Shown here in pieces: positions 15,891 to 23,128 of a stretch of DNA of 64,000 nucleotides. This DNA comes from Amycolatopsis nivea. GTDB lineage: Bacteria > Actinomycetota > Actinomycetes > Mycobacteriales > Pseudonocardiaceae. Position numbers and translations under genes: made by a program. Position 1 is the stretch's first letter, and every line of letters begins with the position of its first letter. The DNA is taken from positions 174,332-238,331 of the forward strand of contig NZ_SDLT01000007.1 of the NCBI RefSeq assembly GCF_004522235.1, written 5' to 3'. The notes beneath the pieces were generated by a model that was given only the letters and a program-made list of their open reading frames with translations, made no database searches and was not told the origin of the DNA.

Positions 15891-17090
15891 TCAGCCTTGG
15901 CGAAGCGTGGTGACCATGGCTTCGACCGCGATCCGCGGCTTCACGTTCAGCCCGATCGCCTCGCGGCACTCCAGGACGGCTTCCAGGCGGCGCATCGTCG
16001 ACTCCAGCGACCAAGCCGCCGCGGCCGAGTTGATCTGCTCGGCGTGGTCGGGATGCGTCAGCGTCGCACCGGAACGCGAAGTCGTCACGAGCACATCGCG
16101 GTAGAACCCGGCCAGATCCACCAGGGCGATGTCGAGCGTGTCGCGCTGGGTTCGCGTCGCACGGGACTTCTGGCGCTTCTCCAGCTGCTTCACCGCGGCC
16201 TCGGCGGCACGCTTCGCTCCGGCGACGCCCTTGCCGGTGCCGTCGCCGCCCATCGCGGTGCGCAGTTCGGAGCGTTCCTGCTCGTCGCGGCCCTTGCTTT
16301 CCTCGCCCGCGTCCGCTTCCGCCGCGCTGATCAGCTGGTCGGCGCTGGTGAAGACATCGTCGGGACGGCGCAGTCCGAGCGGAATCCGCAGCACGGTGGC
16401 GCGACGCTGGCGAGCGGCTTCATCAGTGGCGAGGCGGCGCGCGCGGCCGACGTGGCCGTTGCACACCGCCGCGGCCCAGTTGGCGCGCTCGGGCTCGACG
16501 CCGTCCCGGGAGATCAGCACCTGCGCGATCGCCTCAGCGGGCGGGGTGCGCAGCGGAACCAACCGGCACCGCGAACGGATGGTGACCGAGACGTCCTCCG
16601 GGTGATCCGACGGCGCGCACAGCAGGAAAACGGTGCGGGCGGGCGGCTCTTCCACGGCCTTGAGCAGCGCGTTCGAAGCGCCCTCGGTGAGCCGGTCGGC
16701 GTCCTCGATGATCACGACCTGCCACTCGCCGGTCGTCGGCCGGCGCGCCGCCGCCTGCACGAGCGCGCGCATCTCCGCGACCGAAATGGACAGTCCTTCC
16801 GGGACGACGAGCCGCACGTCCGCGTGGGTGCCGGCCATCGTCGTCCGGCAGCCGGGGCAAGCGCCGCAACCGGTTCCGGTGCTGCACTGCAGGGCCGCGG
16901 CGAACGTGCGCGCGGCGACCGAACGGCCGGAGCCGGGCGGTCCGGTCAGCAGCCAGGCGTGCGTCATCGCCGCTGGCGCGACGGGTTCCCCGGCCACGAT
17001 CTTGGCCGCCGCGGCCGCCGCGGTGGACAGCGTTTCCACGGCTGGCTCCTGGCCGACAAGCTCAGTCCAGACGCCGATCGGGGTCGTCAC
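15891..17090 (-). CDS. holB: DNA polymerase III clamp-loader subunit delta'
   Basis: AAA+ subunit of the replicative clamp loader, 399 residues. The P-loop is GPPGSGRS (residues 50-57) with Arg in place of Lys, as is usual for delta' subunits that do not hydrolyse ATP. A zinc module has Cys69, Cys75, Cys78 and Cys81 (CSTGTGCGACPGC). The sensor region TIRSRCRLVPL contains the conserved SRC motif used as an arginine finger for the neighbouring subunit. The GTG at 17090 has GGAGG upstream and overlaps the end of the MFS-TMK gene by four bases, so the two are coupled. The position next to a TMK-like gene matches the common tmk-holB pairing in bacteria. Confidence 0.95.
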   Translation of the reverse strand: MTTPIGVWTELVGQEPAVETLSTAAAAAAKIVAGEPVAPAAMTHAWLLTGPPGSGRSVAARTFAAALQCSTGTGCGACPGCRTTMAGTHADVRLVVPEGLSISVAEMRALVQAAARRPTTGEWQVVIIEDADRLTEGASNALLKAVEEPPARTVFLLCAPSDHPEDVSVTIRSRCRLVPLRTPPAEAIAQVLISRDGVEPERANWAAAVCNGHVGRARRLATDEAARQRRATVLRIPLGLRRPDDVFTSADQLISAAEADAGEESKGRDEQERSELRTAMGGDGTGKGVAGAKRAAEAAVKQLEKRQKSRATRTQRDTLDIALVDLAGFYRDVLVTTSRSGATLTHPDHAEQINSAAAAWSLESTMRRLEAVLECREAIGLNVKPRIAVEAMVTTLRQG

Positions 17091-19228
17091 CGATCCTCCA
17101 CTTTGGACACTACGGGCAGTGCGTCCGCACCGTTCTGCGTCGCTTCCGCTTCGGCGGCCGCCGCCTCGGCGACGTCCGCGACAGCCGCGTCCTCGGGCTC
17201 TTCCTCCGGCGGTTCCGCGGGGGCGAGCCCGGCGAGCGAGCCGACGAAGACCGACTGGACGGCGCCGCGGACGCGACCCGCGACGTCGCCGTCGGAGCCC
17301 TCGGCGTCGACCACCACGTACCGGTCCGGGTCGGCGGCGGCCATCTCGGCGAGCAGCTTCTGCACCCACAGCTGGTCCTTCAGCGGCGGCTGCGGGTCGT
17401 CCGGGTGCTCGGAGTCGAGGAGCACGGTGAGGTCGGGGCGGAGCCGTCCGGTGGCCCAGTCGACCAGGCCTTCCAGCTCGTCGCGGTCCAGCTCGCCCGC
17501 CGCGGACAGCGACGCGAGCGGGGAGTCGACGAAGCGTTCCATGACGACGACGGACCCGGCGTCGAGCGCGGGCTGGATCTGACGTTCCACCAGCTCGGCA
17601 CGCACGGCCGCCGCGACGAGCGCCTGCGCCCGCACCCCGGTGAGGGCAGCGTCAGAGACGAGCGTGCGGAAGCGCTGTTCACCAAGCGCCGGGTCGGCGG
17701 TGAGGACGACCGGCCGGGTGCCGGTGCCGAGCCAGCGCGCGAGGCGAGCGGCCTGCTCGGCGGTGTTGACCGCGGTGGTGCCCTCGATGGCGATCAGGAA
17801 GCCGTTGACGCGGCGCGGGTTGCGACGCAGCGCGTTGCGCAGGTCGCTGAAGATTTTCTCGGTGCGCCGCTCGTCCATCTGCCGGTACGCGATGATCCCG
17901 AGCAGCACCGCGAGCAGGCCGCCGCCGAGGATGACCGGACGGGTGCCGTCGACGATGATCGGCGTGCCGAACAGGTTGACGTTGCGCTGCCGGACCAGGC
18001 CGATCAGCACCGGCGTGACCACCGTCGCGCCGAACAGCACGATCTTGAGCATCGCCTGGTAGATCGCGTTGATCCGGCCGCGGATCGCGTCCTCGACGCG
18101 GGAGCCGATGATCGTGACGCCGGTGAGGAAGGCGGTGCCGGCGCAGATGCCGACGAAGGCGACCGCGCCGACCGAGATCGCCAGGTGCGGCGACAACGCG
18201 ACGACGCCGAGCGCGAGCCCGGCGAGGACGATCGAGATGCCGAACAGCCGGTCGTGCGGGAGCCGGTGCGCGAGCTTCGGAGCCAGCGCCATGCCGAGCG
18301 CGAGGCCGATGAAGACGGCCAACATCAGCAGGTTGAACGCCGCGTCGCCGCCGAGCAGCGACGACGAGTACGGCTTGGCCGCGCCGATGACCGCGCCACC
18401 GGCCGCGAACGCGCCGAAGGCACCGATCAGCAGGCCGCGGACGATCGGCGTGCTGCGGACGAACTTCAGCCCGTCGCGCATCATCGCGCCGAAGCCGAAC
18501 TTCTCCTCGTCGGCCCGCTTGACCTTCTGCTGCGGCAGCGAGTGGACGTCGCGCAGGGACAGCTCGGGGATGCGGGTGGCGACGAGAATGCCGCTGATCA
18601 GGTACAGCAGGCCGGTGATGACGACGACGACCTTGGCGATGTACAGGTCGACGCCGGGGCCCTGGAACAGGTGGAACGTGGAGTTCGCGCCCTGGATCAG
18701 CGCGTTCGCCCCGGCGGCGGTGATGACGGCGAGGCCGTAGGTCATCACCATGCCGAGCTGGTTGGCGGTCTCGACCTGCTCGGGGCGGCGCAGCAGGTTG
18801 GGCACCGCCGCGTCCTTGGACGGGATCCACATGATCGAACAGCAGCCGACCAGGAAGTTCGCCACGAACAGCCACCACGGCGCCCCGACGACCGCGATCG
18901 ACAGCAGGAACCCGCAGCGCAGCAGGTCGCAGACGACCATGATCTTGCGCCGGTCGAACCGGTCCGCGAGCAGTCCGCCGACCGGCGCGAAGAGCAGGCC
19001 GGGCAGCAGCGCGGTGACGATGACGCCGACGAACGCGTAGTTCTGCGCGGAGTAGTTGTCGAGGAGTTTGGTGCTCAGGCTGGTGAGGTTCAGCAGGTTC
19101 AGCCAGTCGGCGACACTGCACAGATACGTGACGCCCCACAGCCGACGAAACGGTTTGATCGCCAGCACCCGGCGGGCCCGATGGATCGTGGACGTCCCGC
19201 CCGATCCGCCCGGGCCGGTGCCAGGCAC
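17087..19228 (-). CDS. MFS transporter fused to a degenerate thymidylate kinase domain
   Basis: A 713-residue two-part protein. Residues ~20-450 are a 12-helix MFS permease (GGLLADRFDRRKIMV is the motif A loop). Residues ~470-660 have the layout of thymidylate kinase, but the P-loop expected as GxDGxGKST reads IAIEGTTAVNTAEQAARLA, with no Lys-Ser/Thr, and the DRY motif reads MERFVDSPLAS. The tail is Ala/Glu-rich. The kinase half is therefore unlikely to bind ATP normally. Such proteins are often annotated dTMP kinase in actinobacteria; the sequence does not support that activity. It is upstream of and coupled to holB. The GTG start at 19228 has a poor ribosome-binding site and is uncertain. 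Confidence 0.88.
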   Translation of the reverse strand: MPGTGPGGSGGTSTIHRARRVLAIKPFRRLWGVTYLCSVADWLNLLNLTSLSTKLLDNYSAQNYAFVGVIVTALLPGLLFAPVGGLLADRFDRRKIMVVCDLLRCGFLLSIAVVGAPWWLFVANFLVGCCSIMWIPSKDAAVPNLLRRPEQVETANQLGMVMTYGLAVITAAGANALIQGANSTFHLFQGPGVDLYIAKVVVVITGLLYLISGILVATRIPELSLRDVHSLPQQKVKRADEEKFGFGAMMRDGLKFVRSTPIVRGLLIGAFGAFAAGGAVIGAAKPYSSSLLGGDAAFNLLMLAVFIGLALGMALAPKLAHRLPHDRLFGISIVLAGLALGVVALSPHLAISVGAVAFVGICAGTAFLTGVTIIGSRVEDAIRGRINAIYQAMLKIVLFGATVVTPVLIGLVRQRNVNLFGTPIIVDGTRPVILGGGLLAVLLGIIAYRQMDERRTEKIFSDLRNALRRNPRRVNGFLIAIEGTTAVNTAEQAARLARWLGTGTRPVVLTADPALGEQRFRTLVSDAALTGVRAQALVAAAVRAELVERQIQPALDAGSVVVMERFVDSPLASLSAAGELDRDELEGLVDWATGRLRPDLTVLLDSEHPDDPQPPLKDQLWVQKLLAEMAAADPDRYVVVDAEGSDGDVAGRVRGAVQSVFVGSLAGLAPAEPPEEEPEDAAVADVAEAAAAEAEATQNGADALPVVSKVEDR

Positions 19229-19376
19229 CGACCGTACGCCCTCGCTGATACGCCCACCCCACTTGTCACGGCGGAGTCAGGCGACCCCGGCGGATCCCCC
19301 GACCGTGTAGCAGCCAGGGTAGTCCCGCCGCGCACGGGAGGAGGGCACGCCCCGTGATATCCGAGGTCAGCGAGTG

Positions 19377-19967
19377 TCAGCCGAACAGCCCCTTCACACT
19401 GCTCACCAGGCTAGCGATGAGCTCGATCGCCACGATTCCGAACACGATGAGCAACACCACAGCGAGCACCACGCCCGCCGTGCTGCTGGACGGACGCCCG
19501 AAGCTGGGCATGCTGAGCGAGGGCATCCCACGCCGGCTCTGCCGCTCGGCGAGCTCTTCCTCGATGTCGTCGTCAGCGATCTCGGTAACCCGCTTCGGCC
19601 GGGGCCGGGGCACCTTTTTCAGCAGCTGAGGAGCCTTGGTCGGCCAGGTCCGCTGCCGCGGCAGCAACCCGAGCGGAACCAGATCCGGCCGGTCGGAAGG
19701 CGGAATCGGATTCGGCGTCTTGACGACTTCTTTTTTCTTGGCTTCCTCTTTGAGCGCGGCCTCGACCATCCGCTTGACCTCTTCGGGGTCATGCTGAACC
19801 GGCTTGGCGGTCGGCAGCGGCCGGGGCGCGCGGTTGGACGCCATCTCGAACCCGGACAACGGATCGGAGAACCGCTCGCCCCCGACCTCGCCGACGTCAC
19901 CGGCCAACGTCCCGTCCCGGTCAGGCCCGGAGGCGGGAAAAAACGGAGTCCCGTCGCTCGTGCTCAT
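19377..19967 (-). CDS. Single-pass membrane protein, conserved hypothetical
   Basis: A 196-residue protein with a long soluble, charged and Pro-rich N-terminal part (residues 1-150; EEVKRMVEAALKEEAKKKEV looks like a charged helix) and one C-terminal helix (TAGVVLAVVLLIVFGIVAIELIA). It is probably a tail-anchored protein with its bulk in the cytoplasm. No family is recognised. The ATG at 19967 is preceded by gaggtggtcacc; a longer in-frame extension lacks a ribosome-binding site. It is transcribed in the same direction as the MFS-TMK gene, 148 bases away, and may have its own promoter in the repeat-bearing region upstream. Confidence 0.7.
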   Translation of the reverse strand: MSTSDGTPFFPASGPDRDGTLAGDVGEVGGERFSDPLSGFEMASNRAPRPLPTAKPVQHDPEEVKRMVEAALKEEAKKKEVVKTPNPIPPSDRPDLVPLGLLPRQRTWPTKAPQLLKKVPRPRPKRVTEIADDDIEEELAERQSRRGMPSLSMPSFGRPSSSTAGVVLAVVLLIVFGIVAIELIASLVSSVKGLFG

Positions 19968-21000
19968 GGTGACCACCTCACTACGGAATGTCCGCCGAGT
20001 CCAGTGTCGGCGAGAGTACCGGTCCCCGCATCCACCCAATGGCCGCAGAACCACTACTGCCCGCGCCCGGGGGAAGGCGCGCCACCCGGACCAGTGACCT
20101 CCTACGGACGGGCTCGGGGAGGGGTTTTGGCGGGGGCAACTGTGGCTTCCGGCGGTGGTGGAGCGGGGTTGATTTTAGGGGGCGTGGATGGCTGGTTGTA
20201 GGGGCTGAATGGCCGGTGGGCAGGCAGCGGCATGAGGTCCGCGGCCGAACCGGTTGGCCCGGCCGACCTGGTAGCCAAGCCGTCAGAACGGCACAGCTCG
20301 CAGGCAGCCGGGCTGGCGATTCGGCCGAGCTGGCAGGCGGGCGGGTTGGACGACCCAGTCGGGACCAATGAACCGACGTCCGCCCCGGGAAGGCGTCGAC
20401 CGCGATTGAGCCACGCTCGCCCCAGCCAACCGCGGCCGGAGCCCAGCCTGGATCAGCACCGCTCGGCAGGACCCGTCGCACGCTCAGCCGCCCCAGATCC
20501 AGCCGGGCTGGGCCGAACTCAGGCGAACCGCCCCGCGCTCAGCCGCGCTCTCCCGAGCACGACCGGACCGCCCACGCCCAACAGGACCACGCCGAACCCA
20601 GCCGAGCTGGCCCGCGCCCAGCCAGGCCCTCCCGAGCGCGACCCCCAGCCGGGCCGAGCCGAGCCCAGTCGGGCGAGCCGAGCTGGGCCGAACTCAGGCG
20701 AACCACCCCGCGCTCAGCCAGGCTCTCCCGAGCACAACCGGACCACCCACGCCCAACCAGACCGCGCCGAACGCAGCCGAGCTGGCCCGCGCTCAGCCGG
20801 GCTCCCCCGAGCACGACCCGCACCGCCCACGCTCAACCGGACCGCGCCGAGCCCCGCCGGGCCGCCCTGCGCTCAGCCAGGTCCTCCCGAGCACAACCGG
20901 ACCGCCCACGCTCAGCCGAACCACGCCGAGCCCAGTTGGACCGCATCGGACTCACTCGGGCTCGGGCCGCCCAAGACCAGCCCAGCCTCCTCACCCCTGG
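19968..21000. other. Gene-poor interval dominated by a non-coding tandem repeat
   Basis: About 1 kb between two leftward genes. Open frames exist on several strands only because stops are rare at this base composition; their translations are Pro/Arg/Ala-rich and repetitive. The second half holds the ~79-bp tandem array described separately. I see no credible gene, tRNA or terminator here. Confidence 0.65.
20480..20960. repeat. Tandem array of about 79-bp units (at least five copies)
   Basis: The anchor cccgag recurs at 20552, 20631, 20727, 20806 and 20886, that is, at spacings of 79, 96, 79 and 80 bases; the 96 is a unit with a 17-base insertion. Each unit runs roughly cgctcagcc-agg-ctctcccgagcac-aaccggaccgcccacg-cccaaccggaccgcgccga-gcccagccgagctggcc. 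Because 79 and 80 are not multiples of three, the array cannot encode one repeated peptide, so it is most likely non-coding. Confidence 0.8.
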
Positions 21001-21855
21001 TCAAGCATGGCTGCGCACCGCCTCCACAATCCAAGCCTCGGCAGTCCCCCGGGTAGCCGGAGACCACGTCACCACCCATCCGCCTCTGCCGCCGCCTCGC
21101 GGGGCGGCTCGGAACTGGTACCTCCCTTGATCGTTGTCCACCAATCCGAACGCGCCGTGCGGATACTCCGCCAGCACCGCGTCCCGCACCGCCAGGTCCA
21201 CCAGCACCGTTCCCTGCCGGGGCCGGGCGACGGCTTGCCGGATGACGTCCAGGTCTCCCCACGCCGCCCGTGGGATCAGGCCGCTGTCGTCCGTTTCGAT
21301 GCGCACGGCGGGGCCGGGGCCGGGCGGGCGATCGGGCAGGCCGTCGAACACCCATCCCGGCAGTGCGCTGAGCATCCCGGACCGCAGCCGCGCCCGGCGG
21401 CCCAGTTTGCTCATCACCGTGGTGAAGTCCTCGTCTCCGAAGAACCGCACCTCCCACGGCTCCTCGCTCGCCGGGAACACCCCGGTGACCACTCCCCGGA
21501 TGAACCCGCCGCGCAGCACTCGGTACAGCTCGACCGCCTCGGCGGTCACCTCCCCGTCCGCGGCGAGGCCGAGCGCGGCCATCCCGGCGACGAAGCGCGT
21601 GTACTGCTCCACCTCCTCGGCCAAGCCGGCGCCGAGCATCGGCCCGAACGACTGCCGGACCTCCTCGGCGAGGCTCAGTCCCGAAGCCGCTCCGGCGGGC
21701 TCCTCCTCGGCCAGCACGGGCGGCACCTCGAAATGCGGGTCGTAGAACTCCATCACCGAAGGCCGCTGCGGCATCTCGGCCCGCAGCGGTCCGATGACCT
21801 CGTCGATGACGTCGAAGACGACGGGTGCTGAACTGCTCACCCCGTCATTGAACAC
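21001..21855 (-). CDS. EspG-like protein, probably under LexA control
   Basis: A 284-residue soluble protein. Its start (VFDVIDEVIGPLR), middle and end (GAFGLVDNDQGRYQFR, then GGWVVTWSPATR) loosely follow the EspG family, the chaperones of type VII (ESX) secretion substrates; the match is by pattern only. No ESX gene or PE/PPE substrate is near. A perfect LexA box sits between TTGACT (-35) and AATTGT (-10), and the in-frame GTG at 21855 is where the transcript should begin, so a leaderless start is proposed; GTG 21840 is the alternative. An ATG at 21894 would place the box inside the gene and is rejected. Confidence 0.6.
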   Translation of the reverse strand: MFNDGVSSSAPVVFDVIDEVIGPLRAEMPQRPSVMEFYDPHFEVPPVLAEEEPAGAASGLSLAEEVRQSFGPMLGAGLAEEVEQYTRFVAGMAALGLAADGEVTAEAVELYRVLRGGFIRGVVTGVFPASEEPWEVRFFGDEDFTTVMSKLGRRARLRSGMLSALPGWVFDGLPDRPPGPGPAVRIETDDSGLIPRAAWGDLDVIRQAVARPRQGTVLVDLAVRDAVLAEYPHGAFGLVDNDQGRYQFRAAPRGGGRGGWVVTWSPATRGTAEAWIVEAVRSHA

Positions 21856-21873
21856 CCTGGTACCGACAATTTC

Positions 21874-21889
21874 TCGAACTTTTGTTCGA
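21874..21889. promoter_or_regulatory. LexA-binding SOS box, perfect match
   Basis: TCGAAC-TTTT-GTTCGA, identical to the actinobacterial/mycobacterial SOS consensus TCGAAC-N4-GTTCGA and extended by one more pair (C...G). It lies between the MFS stop codon and the EspG-like gene, inside that gene's candidate promoter spacer. Confidence 0.82.
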
Positions 21890-21918
21890 GTCAACCCATC
21901 CGTGCGCCGAGCGGTCGG

Positions 21919-23067
21919 TCAGCGCCGGGACACCGGCTCGCCGACACGCATCGTGGGCGCGAGGAAACCGACCGTGACCACGAGGGCGCCGACCACGGCG
22001 AGCGTCCAGTGCAGGCCGATCCCGCCGCTCAGGCCGCTGACCAGCACCGGACCGGCGAGGAACCCGAGGTACCCGCACGCCGCGACGGCCGCGATCGCCC
22101 GGCCCGGCGCTTCCGGCTGTTTGCGCCCGGCCGCGCTCCACGCGAGCGGCACCATCCCGGACACGCCGAGCCCGACCACGGCGAACCCCACCACCGCGAC
22201 TACCGGCACAGGAACCGCGACCACCAGCAGGAACCCGGCGACCGTCACCGCCGTAGCGACCCGCATGAACAACACCGCACCGACGCGCTCGACGACCCGG
22301 TCGGCCACCGTGCGCACCGCGATCATGGTGATCGAGAACGCGAAGTAGCCCAGCGACGCGACAGCCGCGCTCGCCGTGGTGACCTCCCGGAGGTAGACCG
22401 CGCTCCAGTCGTTCACCGTGCCTTCCGCGACGAACCCGCAGAACGCGATCACGCCCAACGGGATCAATGCCTTGCTGGGCAAGGCAAACGCCGCCTCGCC
22501 CTGTCCGCGATCAGCACCCGGCAAGAACTGCGTAGCGGCGAAGATCCCGAGCACCAGCAGCACGGCACCAGCACCGGTGAAATGCGCTTCGACCGGCACC
22601 CGCCAGACCTCCATCAGCGCCGCGAGACCCGAGCCCGCCAGTCCGCCGATGTTCCAAAACGCGTGGAACCCAGCGAAAATCGGCCGTCCGTAAGCCTCTT
22701 CGACGCGCGCGGCGTGCGCGTTCATCGAGACGTCCAGCAGGCTGTTGCCCACTCCGAGCACGACGAGGGCGGCGACGAACAACGGCGCGTCCGGCGCGAA
22801 GGCGACGAGCGGCAAACCGCCGCACAAGACCGTGGCCCCGAAAAGAACCCCGCGCCGGCTGCCGATCTTCGTGATCAACGGCCCCGCCGCCAGCAAGGCG
22901 ACGACCGAACCGGCGGCGAGCCCAAAAAGGCCGATTCCGAGCTCGCCAGCGCTGAGGCCGAGTTTTCCTTGTACCGCGGGAATTCGAGCCGCCCACGAAG
23001 CGAATGCCGCACCGCACACCGCGAAAACCACGGAAACCGCGGCACGCGCGCGCTGTGTCTCCCCCAT
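21919..23067 (-). CDS. MFS transporter, 12 TM, sugar-permease-like
   Basis: A 382-residue permease with about twelve helices. It begins MGETQRARAAVSVVFAVCGAAFASW with the loop ITKIGSRRGVLFG; NSLLDVSMNAHAARVE in helix 4-5 is typical of the YfkF/FucP-like MFS group. The substrate is unknown. The ATG at 23067 follows a GGGGG element; the frame extends five codons upstream to a GTG, but that lies next to the topA terminator hairpin and lacks a ribosome-binding site. It is transcribed alone, leftward. Confidence 0.85.
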   Translation of the reverse strand: MGETQRARAAVSVVFAVCGAAFASWAARIPAVQGKLGLSAGELGIGLFGLAAGSVVALLAAGPLITKIGSRRGVLFGATVLCGGLPLVAFAPDAPLFVAALVVLGVGNSLLDVSMNAHAARVEEAYGRPIFAGFHAFWNIGGLAGSGLAALMEVWRVPVEAHFTGAGAVLLVLGIFAATQFLPGADRGQGEAAFALPSKALIPLGVIAFCGFVAEGTVNDWSAVYLREVTTASAAVASLGYFAFSITMIAVRTVADRVVERVGAVLFMRVATAVTVAGFLLVVAVPVPVVAVVGFAVVGLGVSGMVPLAWSAAGRKQPEAPGRAIAAVAACGYLGFLAGPVLVSGLSGGIGLHWTLAVVGALVVTVGFLAPTMRVGEPVSRR

Positions 23068-23086
23068 CCATCCCCCTGACACGAGA

Positions 23087-23118
23087 AAGGGCCACCCGGA
23101 GTTTTCCAGGTGGCCCTT
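23087..23118 (-). terminator. Hairpin terminator after topA
   Basis: A 10-bp stem aagggccacc/ggtggccctt with a 12-base loop containing TTTT, starting 11 bases past the topA stop. Confidence 0.75.
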
Positions 23119-23128
23119 CAGATCCTCG

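Noticed and set aside
20480..20960. CRISPR array
   Set aside because: The repeats are contiguous 79-80-base units without unique spacers, and there are no cas genes.
20232..21056. A 274-codon Pro-rich open frame across the tandem array
   Set aside because: The repeat unit is 79-80 bases, so successive copies are read in different frames; there is no convincing ribosome-binding site.
21841..21894. ATG at 21894 as the start of the EspG-like gene
   Set aside because: It would put the perfect LexA box and the -10 element inside the coding sequence; GTG 21855 or 21840 fits the promoter better.
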